Of a stretch of 64,000 nucleotides of DNA, positions 51,503 to 61,056 are shown one piece after another. The stretch is from UBA2108 sp002713215 (lineage in GTDB: Bacteria > Bacteroidota > Bacteroidia > Flavobacteriales_G > Salibacteraceae), in the NCBI GenBank assembly GCA_937891015.1, contig CALAPY010000058.1, forward strand, positions 1 through 64,000, given 5' to 3'. Position 1 is the stretch's first letter, and every line of letters begins with the position of its first letter. The position numbers were made by a program, and so were the translations under genes. Below the pieces are notes generated by a model, which worked only from the letters and a program-made list of their open reading frames with translations, made no database searches and was not told the origin of the DNA.

Positions 51503-52087
51503 ATGAAACAAATAGTATTCGCAACCAATAATCAGCATAAATTAGAAGAAGTTCAGTCGTTGTTGAGTGAACAGTTTCAAATAATATCATTGAACGAACT
51601 TGGGTTTAAAGAAGAAATTCCGGAGACTCAAAAAACCATTGAAGGCAACGCTTCGCAAAAATCTCATTACATCTATGAACGATACAATATGCCTGTCTTC
51701 GCCGATGATACCGGATTGGAAATTGATGCATTAAATGGAGAACCGGGAGTTTATTCTGCCCGATACGCCGGGTCAAATTGTTCATTTCAGGATAACTGTA
51801 ATAAGGTGTTGAATAACCTAAAAGGAGAACAAAACCGAAACTCAAGGTTCAAAACGGTGATTTCCCTGATCATTGATGGAAATGAGCACCAATTTGAAGG
51901 GCTGGTTAATGGAAAAATCCTGGAAGAAGGAAGAGGAGAAGACGGTTTCGGATATGATTCTATTTTTCTACCCGATGGGTATGAAAAGTGCTTTGCTGAA
52001 ATGAGTTTGGAAGAAAAAAACCAGATAAGCCATCGAGGACTTGCAGTTAGGAAGTTGGTTAAGTTTTTATCCACTGACATCGCCTAA
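51503..52087 (+). CDS. rdgB: Non-canonical purine NTP pyrophosphatase (RdgB/HAM1)
   Basis: A 194-aa Ham1-fold enzyme. Signatures: FATNNQHKLEEVQSLL (5-20), VFADDTGLEIDALNGEPGVYSARYAG (around 69-94) and GEDGFGYDSIFLPDG. It hydrolyses ITP, dITP and XTP to monophosphates, keeping the nucleotide pool clean. It opens a tight eight-gene plus-strand run ending at 58817. Confidence 0.95.
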   Translation: MKQIVFATNNQHKLEEVQSLLSEQFQIISLNELGFKEEIPETQKTIEGNASQKSHYIYERYNMPVFADDTGLEIDALNGEPGVYSARYAGSNCSFQDNCNKVLNNLKGEQNRNSRFKTVISLIIDGNEHQFEGLVNGKILEEGRGEDGFGYDSIFLPDGYEKCFAEMSLEEKNQISHRGLAVRKLVKFLSTDIA

Positions 52088-52106
52088 AATAACCCACATT
52101 TGTAAT

Positions 52107-53126
52107 ATGAAATTTTTCCTTTGGATCTCAGTTATTACTCTTTTTGCCAAGTCAGGGTGTACTTCTTCTGATTCGGGTAAGCCATCCAATGAACCTTTAG
52201 AGAATCAAATTGTTCAGATAGCATTCTACAATGTTGAGAATTTGTTTGATACCATCAACGAAGCAGGTAAAAATGATGGCGAGTACACTCCAGGCGGTAA
52301 AAAAGCGTGGAACACCAGTAGGTATTATGAAAAACTGGACCATCTTAATCAAGTATTGGCATCCATCGATTCAGCTGGAGAGTTGGTGGCCTTCGGAGTT
52401 GCAGAAATAGAAAATATTAAGGTACTTAAGGATTTGGTAAATACTGGTTTTTTAAAAGATAGAAACTACAAAATTGTTCACCAAGAAAGTCCTGATTTCA
52501 GGGGAATTGATGTTGCTTTTCTGTACAATTCGAAGCAGATTAAGGTCAATAACAGTCAGTGGATTAACGTTGATTTGCAAGATTCGGGAAGAACAACCCG
52601 AGATATACTTAGAGCTGATGTAACCTGGAAGAATGAAGAGATAACTTTCTACATAAACCATTGGCCATCGCGCTGGGGAGGCAAGGAAAAGACAAATACA
52701 AAAAGAATTGCCGCATCGCAAGCACTTAGGAACAATATTGATGCGATGAAAGAGGAAGAACGTAATAATCACCTTGTAATTATGGGTGATTTTAACGATT
52801 ACCCCAATAACGAAAGCATGCTTAAGATATTAAAAGCCGATTCATTGGAAACTGGGGCGCTTTACAATGCTACCTGGCCAGCACACAAGAATGAAAGTAT
52901 TGGTAGTCATAACTACAAAGGACATTGGGGAATGCTGGATCAAATAGTCGTTTCCAATTCTGTTGTTCCATTTGTAGATTCGGTTTATGTGTTTAAAAAG
53001 AACTTCATGTGTTATAAAAATAAGAAAGGGGAATGGCTGCCTTCCAGAACACATGCTGGACCTAAATATTATGGTGGCTATTCCGACCATTTACCGGTTG
53101 TATTAAGATTAAAAAGTAAAAAATAA
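52107..53126 (+). CDS. Endonuclease/exonuclease/phosphatase-family lipoprotein
   Basis: A 339-aa protein. The start at 52107 (MKFFLWISVITLFAKSGC) is a lipoprotein signal with C18; an upstream in-frame start inside rdgB lacks one. The EEP fold shows AFYNVENLFDT (N-terminal Asn/Glu pair), GVAEIEN (catalytic Glu), INHWPSRWGG (catalytic His), VIMGDFNDYP (D/N pair) and YSDHLPVVLRL (terminal His). Such exported EEP proteins act as phosphodiesterases or nucleases at the cell surface. Confidence 0.9.
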   Translation: MKFFLWISVITLFAKSGCTSSDSGKPSNEPLENQIVQIAFYNVENLFDTINEAGKNDGEYTPGGKKAWNTSRYYEKLDHLNQVLASIDSAGELVAFGVAEIENIKVLKDLVNTGFLKDRNYKIVHQESPDFRGIDVAFLYNSKQIKVNNSQWINVDLQDSGRTTRDILRADVTWKNEEITFYINHWPSRWGGKEKTNTKRIAASQALRNNIDAMKEEERNNHLVIMGDFNDYPNNESMLKILKADSLETGALYNATWPAHKNESIGSHNYKGHWGMLDQIVVSNSVVPFVDSVYVFKKNFMCYKNKKGEWLPSRTHAGPKYYGGYSDHLPVVLRLKSKK

Positions 53127-53128
53127 GA

Positions 53129-54166
53129 ATGAGAAAGATTGCAGTATTAGTAGGGATTATTTCCATGGCATTTGTTGCTAACGCACAATCATTGAGTGAT
53201 TTATATGAAAAGGTTAATCCCAGTGTGGTAGTAATATATACGCATGGGACAGAAGTAGTTGGTGGGGGAAATCGGTTAAATACGGTCTCAGCAGATGGTC
53301 TGGGTTCAGGTGTTTTAATTGATGATGAGAAATGGTATATAATGACGGCCGCCCATGTTATTCAGGGTGCAGAAAAAGTTAAGGTTGTTTTTCCTTCCGG
53401 GGAAGATGTATCTGCAACCATTGTTTCCAGCATACCCAACGCAGATGTAGCTATGATAAAGCTGGATTGGAAACCCCTGCAAACTAACGTTAAGGCAGTT
53501 GAAATTGGGAACAGCGATAATGTGAAAATTGGTGATGATGTATTTGTAATTGGTGCTCCAATGGGATTAGAACATTCATTATCTCGCGGAATAATTAGCG
53601 GCAGGCATCATATGGATCGAGTTTCCGGAAAGGGAAAAAAACTGGAGTTCTTTCAAACCGATGCCGCTATTAATACCGGTAATTCAGGTGGACCCATGTT
53701 TAATATGAATGGTGAAGTAATTGGACTTGCAAGTTCTATACTTACTCAAAGTGGAGGATTCGAAGGGATTGGTTTTGCTGCTACCTCCAACATTGCTAAA
53801 CGCCTGCTATTGGAGCAAAGCCATTTTTGGTCAGGATTGGAAAACATTTATGTAAATGATGCCATAGCCAAGGCACTCAATATTCCTCAAAACGGAGGAT
53901 TGCTGGTCCAAAAAGTAGTTCCGGTTTCATTGGGTGGAAGAATGGGATTAATTGGTGGTAACTACCGGGCAAATATCGAGGGCCAGGAAATAATGATTGG
54001 TGGTGATGTAATTTTAGCCGTAAATGACATTCCCCTAACTTCCCAGGAAAACATGGAGAAAATAGGTGATTTGCTAGGAACACTTTCTCCAGGGGCATCG
54101 TTTAAGGTGACCATATTAAGGGAAGGGAAAACGAAAATATTAACAGGCAGCATGCCAACAGAATAA
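53129..54166 (+). CDS. HtrA/DegP-like trypsin-type serine protease with PDZ domain
   Basis: A 345-aa S1C-family protease. Signal peptide MRKIAVLVGIISMAFVANAQ; catalytic triad H76 (IMTAAHVIQG), D106 (PNADVAMIKLD) and S186 (INTGNSGGPMFN); a C-terminal PDZ domain (about 225-340, NGGLLVQKVVPVSLGG, IMIGGDVILAVNDIPL). It acts in envelope protein quality control. It follows the EEP gene by 2 nt. Confidence 0.92.
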   Translation: MRKIAVLVGIISMAFVANAQSLSDLYEKVNPSVVVIYTHGTEVVGGGNRLNTVSADGLGSGVLIDDEKWYIMTAAHVIQGAEKVKVVFPSGEDVSATIVSSIPNADVAMIKLDWKPLQTNVKAVEIGNSDNVKIGDDVFVIGAPMGLEHSLSRGIISGRHHMDRVSGKGKKLEFFQTDAAINTGNSGGPMFNMNGEVIGLASSILTQSGGFEGIGFAATSNIAKRLLLEQSHFWSGLENIYVNDAIAKALNIPQNGGLLVQKVVPVSLGGRMGLIGGNYRANIEGQEIMIGGDVILAVNDIPLTSQENMEKIGDLLGTLSPGASFKVTILREGKTKILTGSMPTE

Positions 54167-54173
54167 TAATTGA

Positions 54174-54815
54174 ATGGAATTTTTTGATCCTAAACTGGAC
54201 GAATATGTGATTCAACATTCAGAGCCTGAATCTGAATTATTGGAAGAATTAAACCGGGAGACCCATTTAAAGGTTCTTATTCCTCGGATGATTGCTGGCC
54301 ATTATCAGGGTCGTGTATTAAGCATGTTAAGCCACATGATTAATCCAAAAAATGTGTTGGAAATTGGAACCTATACGGGTTATTCCGCTTTGTGCTTTGC
54401 AGAAGGACTAAAAGAAGGAGGAATAATTCATACCATCGATCACAATGAAGAATTGGAATCAATACAATCCCGCTATTTTGAGAATAGCAAGTATGGAGAT
54501 CGTATCAAACGATATGTTGGAGATGCGCTTCAGGTCATTCCAACCATTTCGGGAGAATTTGACCTGGTTTATATCGATGCCGATAAAGAAAATTACTCCA
54601 ACTATTTCGATATGGTCATCGATCGTGTACCTTCAGGGGGATATATAATTGCCGATAATGTTCTATGGAGCGGCAAAGTAATTGAAGCGATCGACCCTAA
54701 AGATTTGGAGACAAAAATGCTGATTGAATACAATGCCAAAATTCAAAACGATGAGCGGGTTCAAAACGTTTTATTTCCAATTCGTGACGGACTTATGATT
54801 GCCAGAAAAAAATAA
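54174..54815 (+). CDS. Class I SAM-dependent O-methyltransferase
   Basis: A 213-aa Rossmann methyltransferase of the caffeoyl-CoA/catechol O-methyltransferase family (PF01596). SAM motif I is VLEIGTYTGYSALCFAEGL (60-78), motif II follows at IIHTIDHNEE, and the metal-binding segment is DLVYIDADKENY (around 125-136) with ADNVLWSGKV. It methylates a hydroxyl of a small molecule; the acceptor is unknown. It lies within the eight-gene run. Confidence 0.9.
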   Translation: MEFFDPKLDEYVIQHSEPESELLEELNRETHLKVLIPRMIAGHYQGRVLSMLSHMINPKNVLEIGTYTGYSALCFAEGLKEGGIIHTIDHNEELESIQSRYFENSKYGDRIKRYVGDALQVIPTISGEFDLVYIDADKENYSNYFDMVIDRVPSGGYIIADNVLWSGKVIEAIDPKDLETKMLIEYNAKIQNDERVQNVLFPIRDGLMIARKK

Positions 54816-54830
54816 CTAAATCTAAATTTT

Positions 54831-55544
54831 ATGAAATCAAGAATATTCTTTATTGCCTGGTTTGCGTTCGCAATTGCGTTAACAACCAGTGCTCAGGAAA
54901 GTGAAAGGAAAGGAGTGATTGAGGTAATGGGAACCTCTGAAATGAGCATTGCACCCAACCAGGTTGTTTTTAATATTACGGTTGTTTCCAAGGATGCGGA
55001 ATTTTCAAAGACGCTGGACAACTTGAATGTTCAGGTTAATAAACTAAAGGAAGCTTTGGTTAAGGCTGGAATTATGGATAACGATGTAAAAACATTGAGC
55101 TATAACATACACGAGGAGTATAACTATGAAGGCGGGCAACGAAAGTTAAATGGTCATAAAGCAATACATAGCATGCAAGTGAAATCTGAGATGACTGACG
55201 AACGTATGAAAGCCGTTTACAACGCAATTCGTGAATCCGGAGTTGAAGTTCAAATGAATATGAGTTTTACTATTTCAAATACCTATGAGTATAAAAGCGA
55301 GTTGATGGTTTTAGCGGTTAATGATGCTAAACAAAAGGCACAAACGCTTGCTCTAGCCGCTGGCGTGGAATTGGATGGAATTAAAAAGATAAGTTTTGTG
55401 CAGCAATCAAGGTCATACGCTTCCAGGAATATGGCCATAAGTCCTTCGATGGATGTGCAGCGCAATGAAGCAAATATTTCGGTAAATCCGGGTGATTTAA
55501 AATTGTCCGAGCAGGTTAGAGTAGTTTTTTACTTAAGACAATAA
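54831..55544 (+). CDS. SIMPL (DUF541) domain periplasmic protein
   Basis: A 237-aa exported protein with signal peptide (MKSRIFFIAWFAFAIALTTSAQ) and a SIMPL domain: KGVIEVMGTSEMSIAPNQVVFNITV, the helix DNLNVQVNKLKEALVKAGI and the VQMNMSFTISNTYEYKSELMVLAVNDAKQKAQTLA module. SIMPL proteins form large periplasmic or outer-membrane assemblies and are linked to oxidative stress tolerance; the mechanism is unclear. Confidence 0.9.
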   Translation: MKSRIFFIAWFAFAIALTTSAQESERKGVIEVMGTSEMSIAPNQVVFNITVVSKDAEFSKTLDNLNVQVNKLKEALVKAGIMDNDVKTLSYNIHEEYNYEGGQRKLNGHKAIHSMQVKSEMTDERMKAVYNAIRESGVEVQMNMSFTISNTYEYKSELMVLAVNDAKQKAQTLALAAGVELDGIKKISFVQQSRSYASRNMAISPSMDVQRNEANISVNPGDLKLSEQVRVVFYLRQ

Positions 55545-55545
55545 A

Positions 55546-56559
55546 ATGGTTATCGATTTTCGAAGTGATACGTTTACGAAACCAACTCCCGAAATGCTTG
55601 AAGTTATGTTTCAGGCCGAAGTGGGAGACGATGTTTTTGAGGAAGATCCGACCATAAATCGGCTGGAATCGTTTGCAGCTTCCTTATTCGGAATGGAAGC
55701 GGGCTTGTTCTGTTCTAGTGGAACACAAACGAATCAGGTTGCCATAAATGTACATACCAAACCAGGTGATGATATTATTTGTGACCAATATGCCCACATT
55801 CACTATTATGAAGGAGGAGGAATAGCAGCAAATTCAGCAGCTACCGTTTCTTTAATTGCTGGTAACCGGGGCTTGATAACACCCACTCAAGTAGAAGGAG
55901 CTATTAAAGTTGATGATGTCCATTTTCCTGCTACACGACTGGTCGCTTTGGAGAATACTTCCAACAAAGGAGGAGGAAGCATTTACGAAATGGAAACCAT
56001 TCTGCAAATCAAAAGCATTTGTAAGAATCATGATTTAAACTTTCATTTGGATGGAGCGAGGGTTTTTAATGCGTTGGTGGAACGTGATTATACACCAACT
56101 GATTTAGGTAAAACCTTTGATTCCATAAGTGTTTGTTTAAGTAAAGGATTGGGCGCACCGGTTGGTAGTATTTTACTGGGAAATAAAAAGTTTATTCATC
56201 AGGCCAGAAGGGTTCGAAAACGATTTGGCGGTGGAATGCGTCAGGCAGGATATTTGGCAGCAGCAGGTATTTATGCTTTAGAAAACAACGTAAGCCGACT
56301 CAAAAAGGATAATGATAATGCTAAATACCTGGGCGATTTATTGAACAAGCAGAGCTATGTGGCCTCTGTTGAACCTATTGACACCAATATTGTTATGTTC
56401 GACACCAATTCGGATGTTGATGTCGACGCACTGTTAGGTCATTGGGAGTCAAATGGGATAAAAGCATTGCAGTTGAGCCCGGGTAGAATTCGTCTGGTGA
56501 CACATCTTGATATAACCGATGATATGATGGATCAGGTGGAACAGAAAATGAAATTCTAA
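55546..56559 (+). CDS. ltaE: Low-specificity threonine aldolase
   Basis: A 337-aa fold-type I PLP enzyme. N-terminal signature IDFRSDTFTKPTPEMLEVM and VGDDVFEEDPTINRLE; PLP segments FCSSGTQTNQVA, FHLDGARVFNA and the Schiff-base lysine K200 in SVCLSKGLGAPVGS; VRKRFGGGMRQAGYLAA follows. It cleaves threonine/allo-threonine to glycine and acetaldehyde. It starts 1 nt after the SIMPL gene. Confidence 0.92.
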   Translation: MVIDFRSDTFTKPTPEMLEVMFQAEVGDDVFEEDPTINRLESFAASLFGMEAGLFCSSGTQTNQVAINVHTKPGDDIICDQYAHIHYYEGGGIAANSAATVSLIAGNRGLITPTQVEGAIKVDDVHFPATRLVALENTSNKGGGSIYEMETILQIKSICKNHDLNFHLDGARVFNALVERDYTPTDLGKTFDSISVCLSKGLGAPVGSILLGNKKFIHQARRVRKRFGGGMRQAGYLAAAGIYALENNVSRLKKDNDNAKYLGDLLNKQSYVASVEPIDTNIVMFDTNSDVDVDALLGHWESNGIKALQLSPGRIRLVTHLDITDDMMDQVEQKMKF

Positions 56560-56613
56560 TGGCGAATCGATCCTTTTTAAATTTAAGGAATGATATTTGC
56601 TTTATATGGTAAT

Positions 56614-57354
56614 ATGAGATTTAGTTTTCTTCCTTTAGTAGTGTTATCCATTGGATTTTCGTCCTGCGCATCACTAAATCAATCCCTTAAATTCGAGGAA
56701 GACGACATCTATTATACCAACGATTTTCAGCACCGATTAAACAAGCAGGCACTTCTCATGAATGAGAATGTAGCCATGCCCGATTCTACCTGGGAATATT
56801 TTGATGAAAGTTATGCAAACTCTATTCGCCCATCGTATGCCAGGCAACTTGAGAAGTTTGATTCTTCAGATTCTTCCGAATATTACTTAGTGGATAACGA
56901 GCGCGAATACGATCCCTACAATTCAAGCAACAGAAATTCAAATTGGGTTTCTAATGTGGGTGTTGGAGTAGGAGTTGGAACGTACTACGGTTACAATGCC
57001 TATTACGGTGGTTACCAACCCAACTATTATACTTCTTCCAATTACTATAATCGTTCTTACGTTAGTCAAAGAAACCAGGTTCAGGCTCCCAGTAGTTACG
57101 AACCAAGGTTAACCCGGTATAGTCCCGGGGCTAATTCAAGAGTTGTTACCCCGACCTCGGCTCCCAAGCGCACTACAAAACCATACATCAACCCAAATCC
57201 AGGGTATAATACCAATCAGAGTAATACGTTCAATGGGAACAACAGGCAGTATCGCTCCAATGGATCTGGTTCAAGTGGAGGATTTAATAATTCTAGATCA
57301 GGAGGTGGAAGTTATACTCCATCAGGAACAGTAAGGGGCTATCAAAGAAGGTAG
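56614..57354 (+). CDS. Lipoprotein with low-complexity Tyr/Asn/Ser-rich tail
   Basis: A 246-aa protein. The start at 56614 (MRFSFLPLVVLSIGFSSC) gives a lipoprotein signal with C18. The mature part has a short folded stretch (ALLMNENVAMPDSTWEYFDESYANSI) then glycine-, tyrosine-, asparagine- and serine-rich repeats (GVGVGVGTYYGYNAYYGGY; NNRQYRSNGSGSSGGFNNSRSGGGS). The tail is probably disordered and surface-exposed. Its stop overlaps the next start by 1 nt (TAGTG). Confidence 0.7.
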   Translation: MRFSFLPLVVLSIGFSSCASLNQSLKFEEDDIYYTNDFQHRLNKQALLMNENVAMPDSTWEYFDESYANSIRPSYARQLEKFDSSDSSEYYLVDNEREYDPYNSSNRNSNWVSNVGVGVGVGTYYGYNAYYGGYQPNYYTSSNYYNRSYVSQRNQVQAPSSYEPRLTRYSPGANSRVVTPTSAPKRTTKPYINPNPGYNTNQSNTFNGNNRQYRSNGSGSSGGFNNSRSGGGSYTPSGTVRGYQRR

Positions 57355-58817
57355 TGCGTTCTGTAGTTTCATTTGTTTTATTGATTTGTTGTTTTGCTTC
57401 TCAGGGGCAAACAATTAGCGATGCACTATTGTTTGGGCAAGACCAAAAATTGGGCACCGCCCGATTTATGTCAATGAGTGGAGCATTTGGCACATTGGGG
57501 GGAAATTCGTCTTCGGCCATTATAAATCCAGCAGGTATAGGTGTTTATCGCAGAGGCGAGTTGGGTCTTTCCTATGGTATCTCTTCCCAGGGACTAAGCA
57601 CTTCCCATTACGGGTCAACTTCCAATGATATGCTTAACGCGAGCAAATTGACAAACTTCACGTTGGTCTTTAGCAATCCTTTGTATGAAAGTGATTGGAA
57701 AAAATTCAACGTTATGTTCTCTTACAATCGAAGGAACAACTTTGATAGTCAGTATACCTATGAGGGAGTAAATCAGGAGAGTTCTAAATTGGATCGCTAC
57801 CTGTTTGACATTTTAGAAAGACATGTTTTTATAGAAGAGTTGTACGAGCAATTTCCATTTGGTGCCGGATTAGCTTGGGGGAGTGAATTAATTGATACGC
57901 TCGACGGAAACTATTTTCATCACCTTGAATCTTATGGACATGAGCAGCGGCTTCATGGAAAAACTACAGGAGGCATTGGTGATTATTTTGTTGGAATAGG
58001 AGCCAATTACAATGATAAATTATACATAGGTGCCACCTTGGGAATATCTGCTCTTAACTACACATTGGAATCTACTTATACTGAAACACCCACCGCATCT
58101 AATACCAAAACGTTTTTAACCAGTTGGTCCGAAAAATCGACCCTGGATATTTCTGGTCGTGGATTAAATATTAAATTGGGTTTGATCTATTGGATTCAGG
58201 AAAAAATGAGAATAGGATTGTCCTATGCTAGCGGAACTTCATTTCTCATCAACGAACGATACGTAAAAAACATGGAAGCCAATTGGAAAGATCGAGATCA
58301 AACCTTTGCCAATTCTCCTGATGGATTTAATGAGTATCGTTACATTTCTCCCTATAACATTACACTATCCTATGCATTGGTCGATAAGTATATAGGGAGT
58401 ATTGATTTGGATGCGGAATGGGTTACTTATGGAAGAATGAAATTTGACAGGGTAGCTGGCTTTCCCGTAGATTTTACTGAGGTCAATGGAGAGATAAATG
58501 ATAACGTGGGTCCGGCACTTAACCTTAGAGTGGGTGGTGAGCTCCTATTGGGTTCTTTTTTGTTAAGGGGTGGAGGAGCCGTATATGGCAACCCGGTAAA
58601 GCATAAAGAATTTTTTAACCGTTATTCTATTTCCGGGGGAATTGGTTATCGTATAAAACGAGCAACTTTTGATGTCGCCTATTCTTATCTGGGTTCAACT
58701 ACCTACGAAACAAATATTCATTACGCTAAAAACATTCGACTTCAACCATCAACGGCACAGTTACATGCCCATCAACTTATTTTAACCGCCGGGTTTAAGT
58801 TTATTAAGTTGGAGTAG
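57354..58817 (+). CDS. FadL/OmpP1-like outer-membrane transport protein
   Basis: A 487-aa protein with signal peptide (GTG start; MRSVVSFVLLICCFASQGQ). The early pattern AGTARFMSMSGAFGTLGGNSSSAIINPAGIGVYRRGELGLSYG (ARF..M.GAFGAL..D.SA...NPAG) is the OmpP1/FadL/TodX family hallmark: the N-terminal hatch with the NPAG loop. A long barrel follows. Members import hydrophobic compounds across the outer membrane; Bacteroidota paralogues can be structural. It closes the eight-gene run and its end overlaps the convergent thioesterase gene. Confidence 0.85.
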   Translation: MRSVVSFVLLICCFASQGQTISDALLFGQDQKLGTARFMSMSGAFGTLGGNSSSAIINPAGIGVYRRGELGLSYGISSQGLSTSHYGSTSNDMLNASKLTNFTLVFSNPLYESDWKKFNVMFSYNRRNNFDSQYTYEGVNQESSKLDRYLFDILERHVFIEELYEQFPFGAGLAWGSELIDTLDGNYFHHLESYGHEQRLHGKTTGGIGDYFVGIGANYNDKLYIGATLGISALNYTLESTYTETPTASNTKTFLTSWSEKSTLDISGRGLNIKLGLIYWIQEKMRIGLSYASGTSFLINERYVKNMEANWKDRDQTFANSPDGFNEYRYISPYNITLSYALVDKYIGSIDLDAEWVTYGRMKFDRVAGFPVDFTEVNGEINDNVGPALNLRVGGELLLGSFLLRGGGAVYGNPVKHKEFFNRYSISGGIGYRIKRATFDVAYSYLGSTTYETNIHYAKNIRLQPSTAQLHAHQLILTAGFKFIKLE

Positions 58818-59271
58818 AAGTTGCGGCTGAATCGGACTTATCCTTTAATTCTATGAGGGTAGCTTGCGAAACTGCACAAAGCTTTTCTTCCCCATTTTTT
58901 ACCGCATAAACTTCAGCCTTACAGACTGTAAGTGTTTTGCCGTGTTTCAATACGTTAGACCTTCCTATAAGCAATTCACCATCTCCTGGAGACATTAAGT
59001 TGAGCTTGAATTCTACCGTAAGAACCGATGAGTTTTCATCCATTAAAGAGAAACTTGCATATCCCGAAGCGTTATCCGCAACCGTACTAATTATGCCGGC
59101 GTGGAAAAATCCATGTTGCTGAGTTAAGCTTTTATCATAGGGTACGTGAATTTCACAAAAACCAGGTTTTACATCAATCAACCTGGCCCGGATAAGTTCC
59201 ATAAACTTTTGGCGATCGAAACTCTCCTTAACCTTAGTTTTAAAATCCGGAAACTTAGGCTTGAATGTCAT
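58804..59271 (-). CDS. PaaI-like hotdog thioesterase
   Basis: A 155-aa hotdog-fold protein. The start at 59271 (MTFKPKFPDFK) is preferred over one five codons upstream. The signature QQHGFFHAGIISTVADNASGYAS is the PaaI/DUF4442-type helix-strand with the HxG and VADNA motifs; VEFKLNLMSPGDGELLIGRS is the second conserved strand. It hydrolyses acyl-CoA thioesters, substrate unknown. The start lies 4 nt after the PCMD gene stop. Confidence 0.88.
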   Translation of the reverse strand: MTFKPKFPDFKTKVKESFDRQKFMELIRARLIDVKPGFCEIHVPYDKSLTQQHGFFHAGIISTVADNASGYASFSLMDENSSVLTVEFKLNLMSPGDGELLIGRSNVLKHGKTLTVCKAEVYAVKNGEEKLCAVSQATLIELKDKSDSAATSTPT

Positions 59272-59275
59272 CGCT

Positions 59276-60205
59276 CTATTGAACAATAATTTTCTTCCTA
59301 AAATATTGGTTGTTTGCCTTTACAACACAGACATATATACCGGGGGTAATATTATCCAGTTCCACCAAATCCATTTCCTGGGTCTTAAGGTTAGCCTGTT
59401 CTTTCCCCATTAGGTTGTAAACCGAAAGCTCAACTTCTTTGCTTGCTTCATAATTCCTTAGGTCGAAGTGGATTTTTTCCCTTGAGCTATAAATGGATAT
59501 TTTTTCAATAGCATTGATTTCCTCAACCTGAACCGGGTTATTGTAAATCAATTCCAGATCATCAAAGTGGGCGATGCTTTTTTCAACCCCATTGGTGCCG
59601 TTACCCGAGGATAGAACCAGGATAATATATTCAGGTGTCTCCGAGGTTAAATAATCGAAAGGAACGGAAAAGCGAGTCCAGGTATCAGCTTTTTTACTTG
59701 GTATGTCAAAATTGGCCGTTGCAATATAATTGGTTTTGGCAGCATCGGGAGCTTTAGCTGTTCCTTTATGGATCACTGCGAGTGCCGAACCATAGTCAGT
59801 ACCTGCCGGATCATATTTGTACCAGCCTACCAGGCTGTCGGGCTTGTACTTTAATGGGGTATTCCATTTGTCGTCAGCCACATCAGTTGCAACGTAAGAC
59901 TTCGTTACATCAGCATTTGCATGAACCAATACGTTAGTTAAAATACCAGTCGCTACTGTTCCAAATACTTTTTTATTCTCCAGTTCAACACATTTGGACC
60001 CGGAATGAGCGTTTCCTGCTTCCGATAGAACTGTTGGTGCAAAGTTGGCCAAGGTAGATGGGGTAGCAGTTTTTAATGAACTCCAATTTACAGGTTCTGC
60101 CTTGTTACCACTGCCTTCCCAATCCTCGAAACCAGGATTTTCAAGTTGTTGGGCAGTTAACCCTGCACTTAAGGTCATGCACACCAGGAATATTATTTTT
60201 TTCAT
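59276..60205 (-). CDS. PCMD-domain T9SS-secreted protein
   Basis: A 309-aa secreted protein. Signal peptide MKKIIFLVCMTLSAGLTAQ; the PCMD-like region (putative carbohydrate metabolism domain) begins LENPGFEDWEGSGNKAEPVNW and contains KPDSLVGWYKYDPAGTDYG and AHFDDLELIY. A T9SS sorting domain closes it (about 232-309, IEKISIYSSREKIHFDL, LDNITPGIYVCVVKAN, FRKKIIVQ). It may bind glycans. A strong palindromic terminator lies upstream at 60274. Confidence 0.85.
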   Translation of the reverse strand: MKKIIFLVCMTLSAGLTAQQLENPGFEDWEGSGNKAEPVNWSSLKTATPSTLANFAPTVLSEAGNAHSGSKCVELENKKVFGTVATGILTNVLVHANADVTKSYVATDVADDKWNTPLKYKPDSLVGWYKYDPAGTDYGSALAVIHKGTAKAPDAAKTNYIATANFDIPSKKADTWTRFSVPFDYLTSETPEYIILVLSSGNGTNGVEKSIAHFDDLELIYNNPVQVEEINAIEKISIYSSREKIHFDLRNYEASKEVELSVYNLMGKEQANLKTQEMDLVELDNITPGIYVCVVKANNQYFRKKIIVQ

Positions 60206-60273
60206 AGTAGATTTTTTAGGTGTGCCTAAAGTATAAAATATCCTTGCAGGTTTATTTGGTCATATAAAACAGA

Positions 60274-60310
60274 AAGCCTCACGAGTAAGTACTAATTTCT
60301 CGTGAGGCTT
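60274..60310. terminator. Strong bidirectional terminator
   Basis: AAGCCTCACGAG (60274-60285) and CTCGTGAGGCTT (60299-60310) form a perfect 12-bp stem with a 13-nt loop. It ends transcription of the minus-strand gene at 60337-60852 and insulates the PCMD gene. Confidence 0.75.
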
Positions 60311-60336
60311 ATTGGGTGTAGAGAACCGAAGATGTC

Positions 60337-60852
60337 CTATGGTAACCAGCGTATGCTTAGAGTGTTATTGGCGGCATTATAGCTCCAAATAATGTCATCC
60401 TGATAAGTAGGTGTATAGGTGTTTGCTCCTTGACATGAGCCGTCTAACGCGGCTCCGTTATCAGTTCCGCTATCATCTACATATGGTCCGCTAGGGCAAT
60501 TTTGAGTAGGAGTCATAACATCGTTATCAATTTGTACGTGCCTTACGTTTGCTGGGATTGCAAAGGAGCGAATTTCAAATTCAGTAGGCTTAGCTCCAGC
60601 AGGTAAATTCCAGGTTACGTAGTGTCCACCGCCACCGGTTCCCGTCCAGGCAACAAAGTGCCAACCGCTCCAAGATTGAGCACATCCTGAATATTCATCG
60701 GCATATCGAATTCTCATTTCTACGTCACATCCGGTCGACTTAGTAGATAAATTTTGCATGGTAACTACATCGGTAGTTTGAGAATAAATTTTGCTGGATA
60801 GCATAAGAACACCTATAAGCACCAGTGCAGAAAGTAATCTTGATTTTTTCAT
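60337..60852 (-). CDS. Exported Cys-containing 171-aa protein
   Basis: A protein with signal peptide (MKKSRLLSALVLIGVLMLSSKIYSQ). The mature domain has aromatic and Gly-rich stretches (GWHFVAWTGTGGGGHYVTW) and four cysteines (C42, C57, C119, C139) suited to disulfides. No family was recognised. It may be a small secreted binding protein. A palindrome lies 20 nt upstream. Confidence 0.65.
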   Translation of the reverse strand: MKKSRLLSALVLIGVLMLSSKIYSQTTDVVTMQNLSTKSTGCDVEMRIRYADEYSGCAQSWSGWHFVAWTGTGGGGHYVTWNLPAGAKPTEFEIRSFAIPANVRHVQIDNDVMTPTQNCPSGPYVDDSGTDNGAALDGSCQGANTYTPTYQDDIIWSYNAANNTLSIRWLP

Positions 60853-60872
60853 AATAATTTAAGTTTAGTAAA

Positions 60873-60890
60873 TCGTACAATTTGGTACGA
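60873..60890. promoter_or_regulatory. Palindrome upstream of the exported Cys protein
   Basis: TCGTAC (60873-60878) and GTACGA (60885-60890) are perfect inverted copies with a 6-bp spacer, 20 nt before the ATG at 60852. The symmetry fits a dimeric regulator site; there is no direct evidence of binding. Confidence 0.4.
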
Positions 60891-61003
60891 CTTGAATTAA
60901 TAAAAATGAATTCTACTAAGGTCGAAAGTAAATGAATAGCTATCAATAGGGGAAACCCCTCATTTTGATGTTTAGAATTTCAGATACGAATTGAAGTATA
61001 AAA

Positions 61004-61029
61004 AAAGCCCCTCCAAATGGAGAGGCTTT
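61004..61029. terminator. Terminator after the coiled-coil gene
   Basis: AAAGCCCCTCC (61004-61014) pairs with GGAGAGGCTTT (61019-61029) around an AAAT loop with one mismatch, flanked by A and T runs. It ends the minus-strand transcript of the gene at 61057. Confidence 0.7.
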
Positions 61030-61056
61030 CTTAAATATTATGAATGTTGAAGTCGT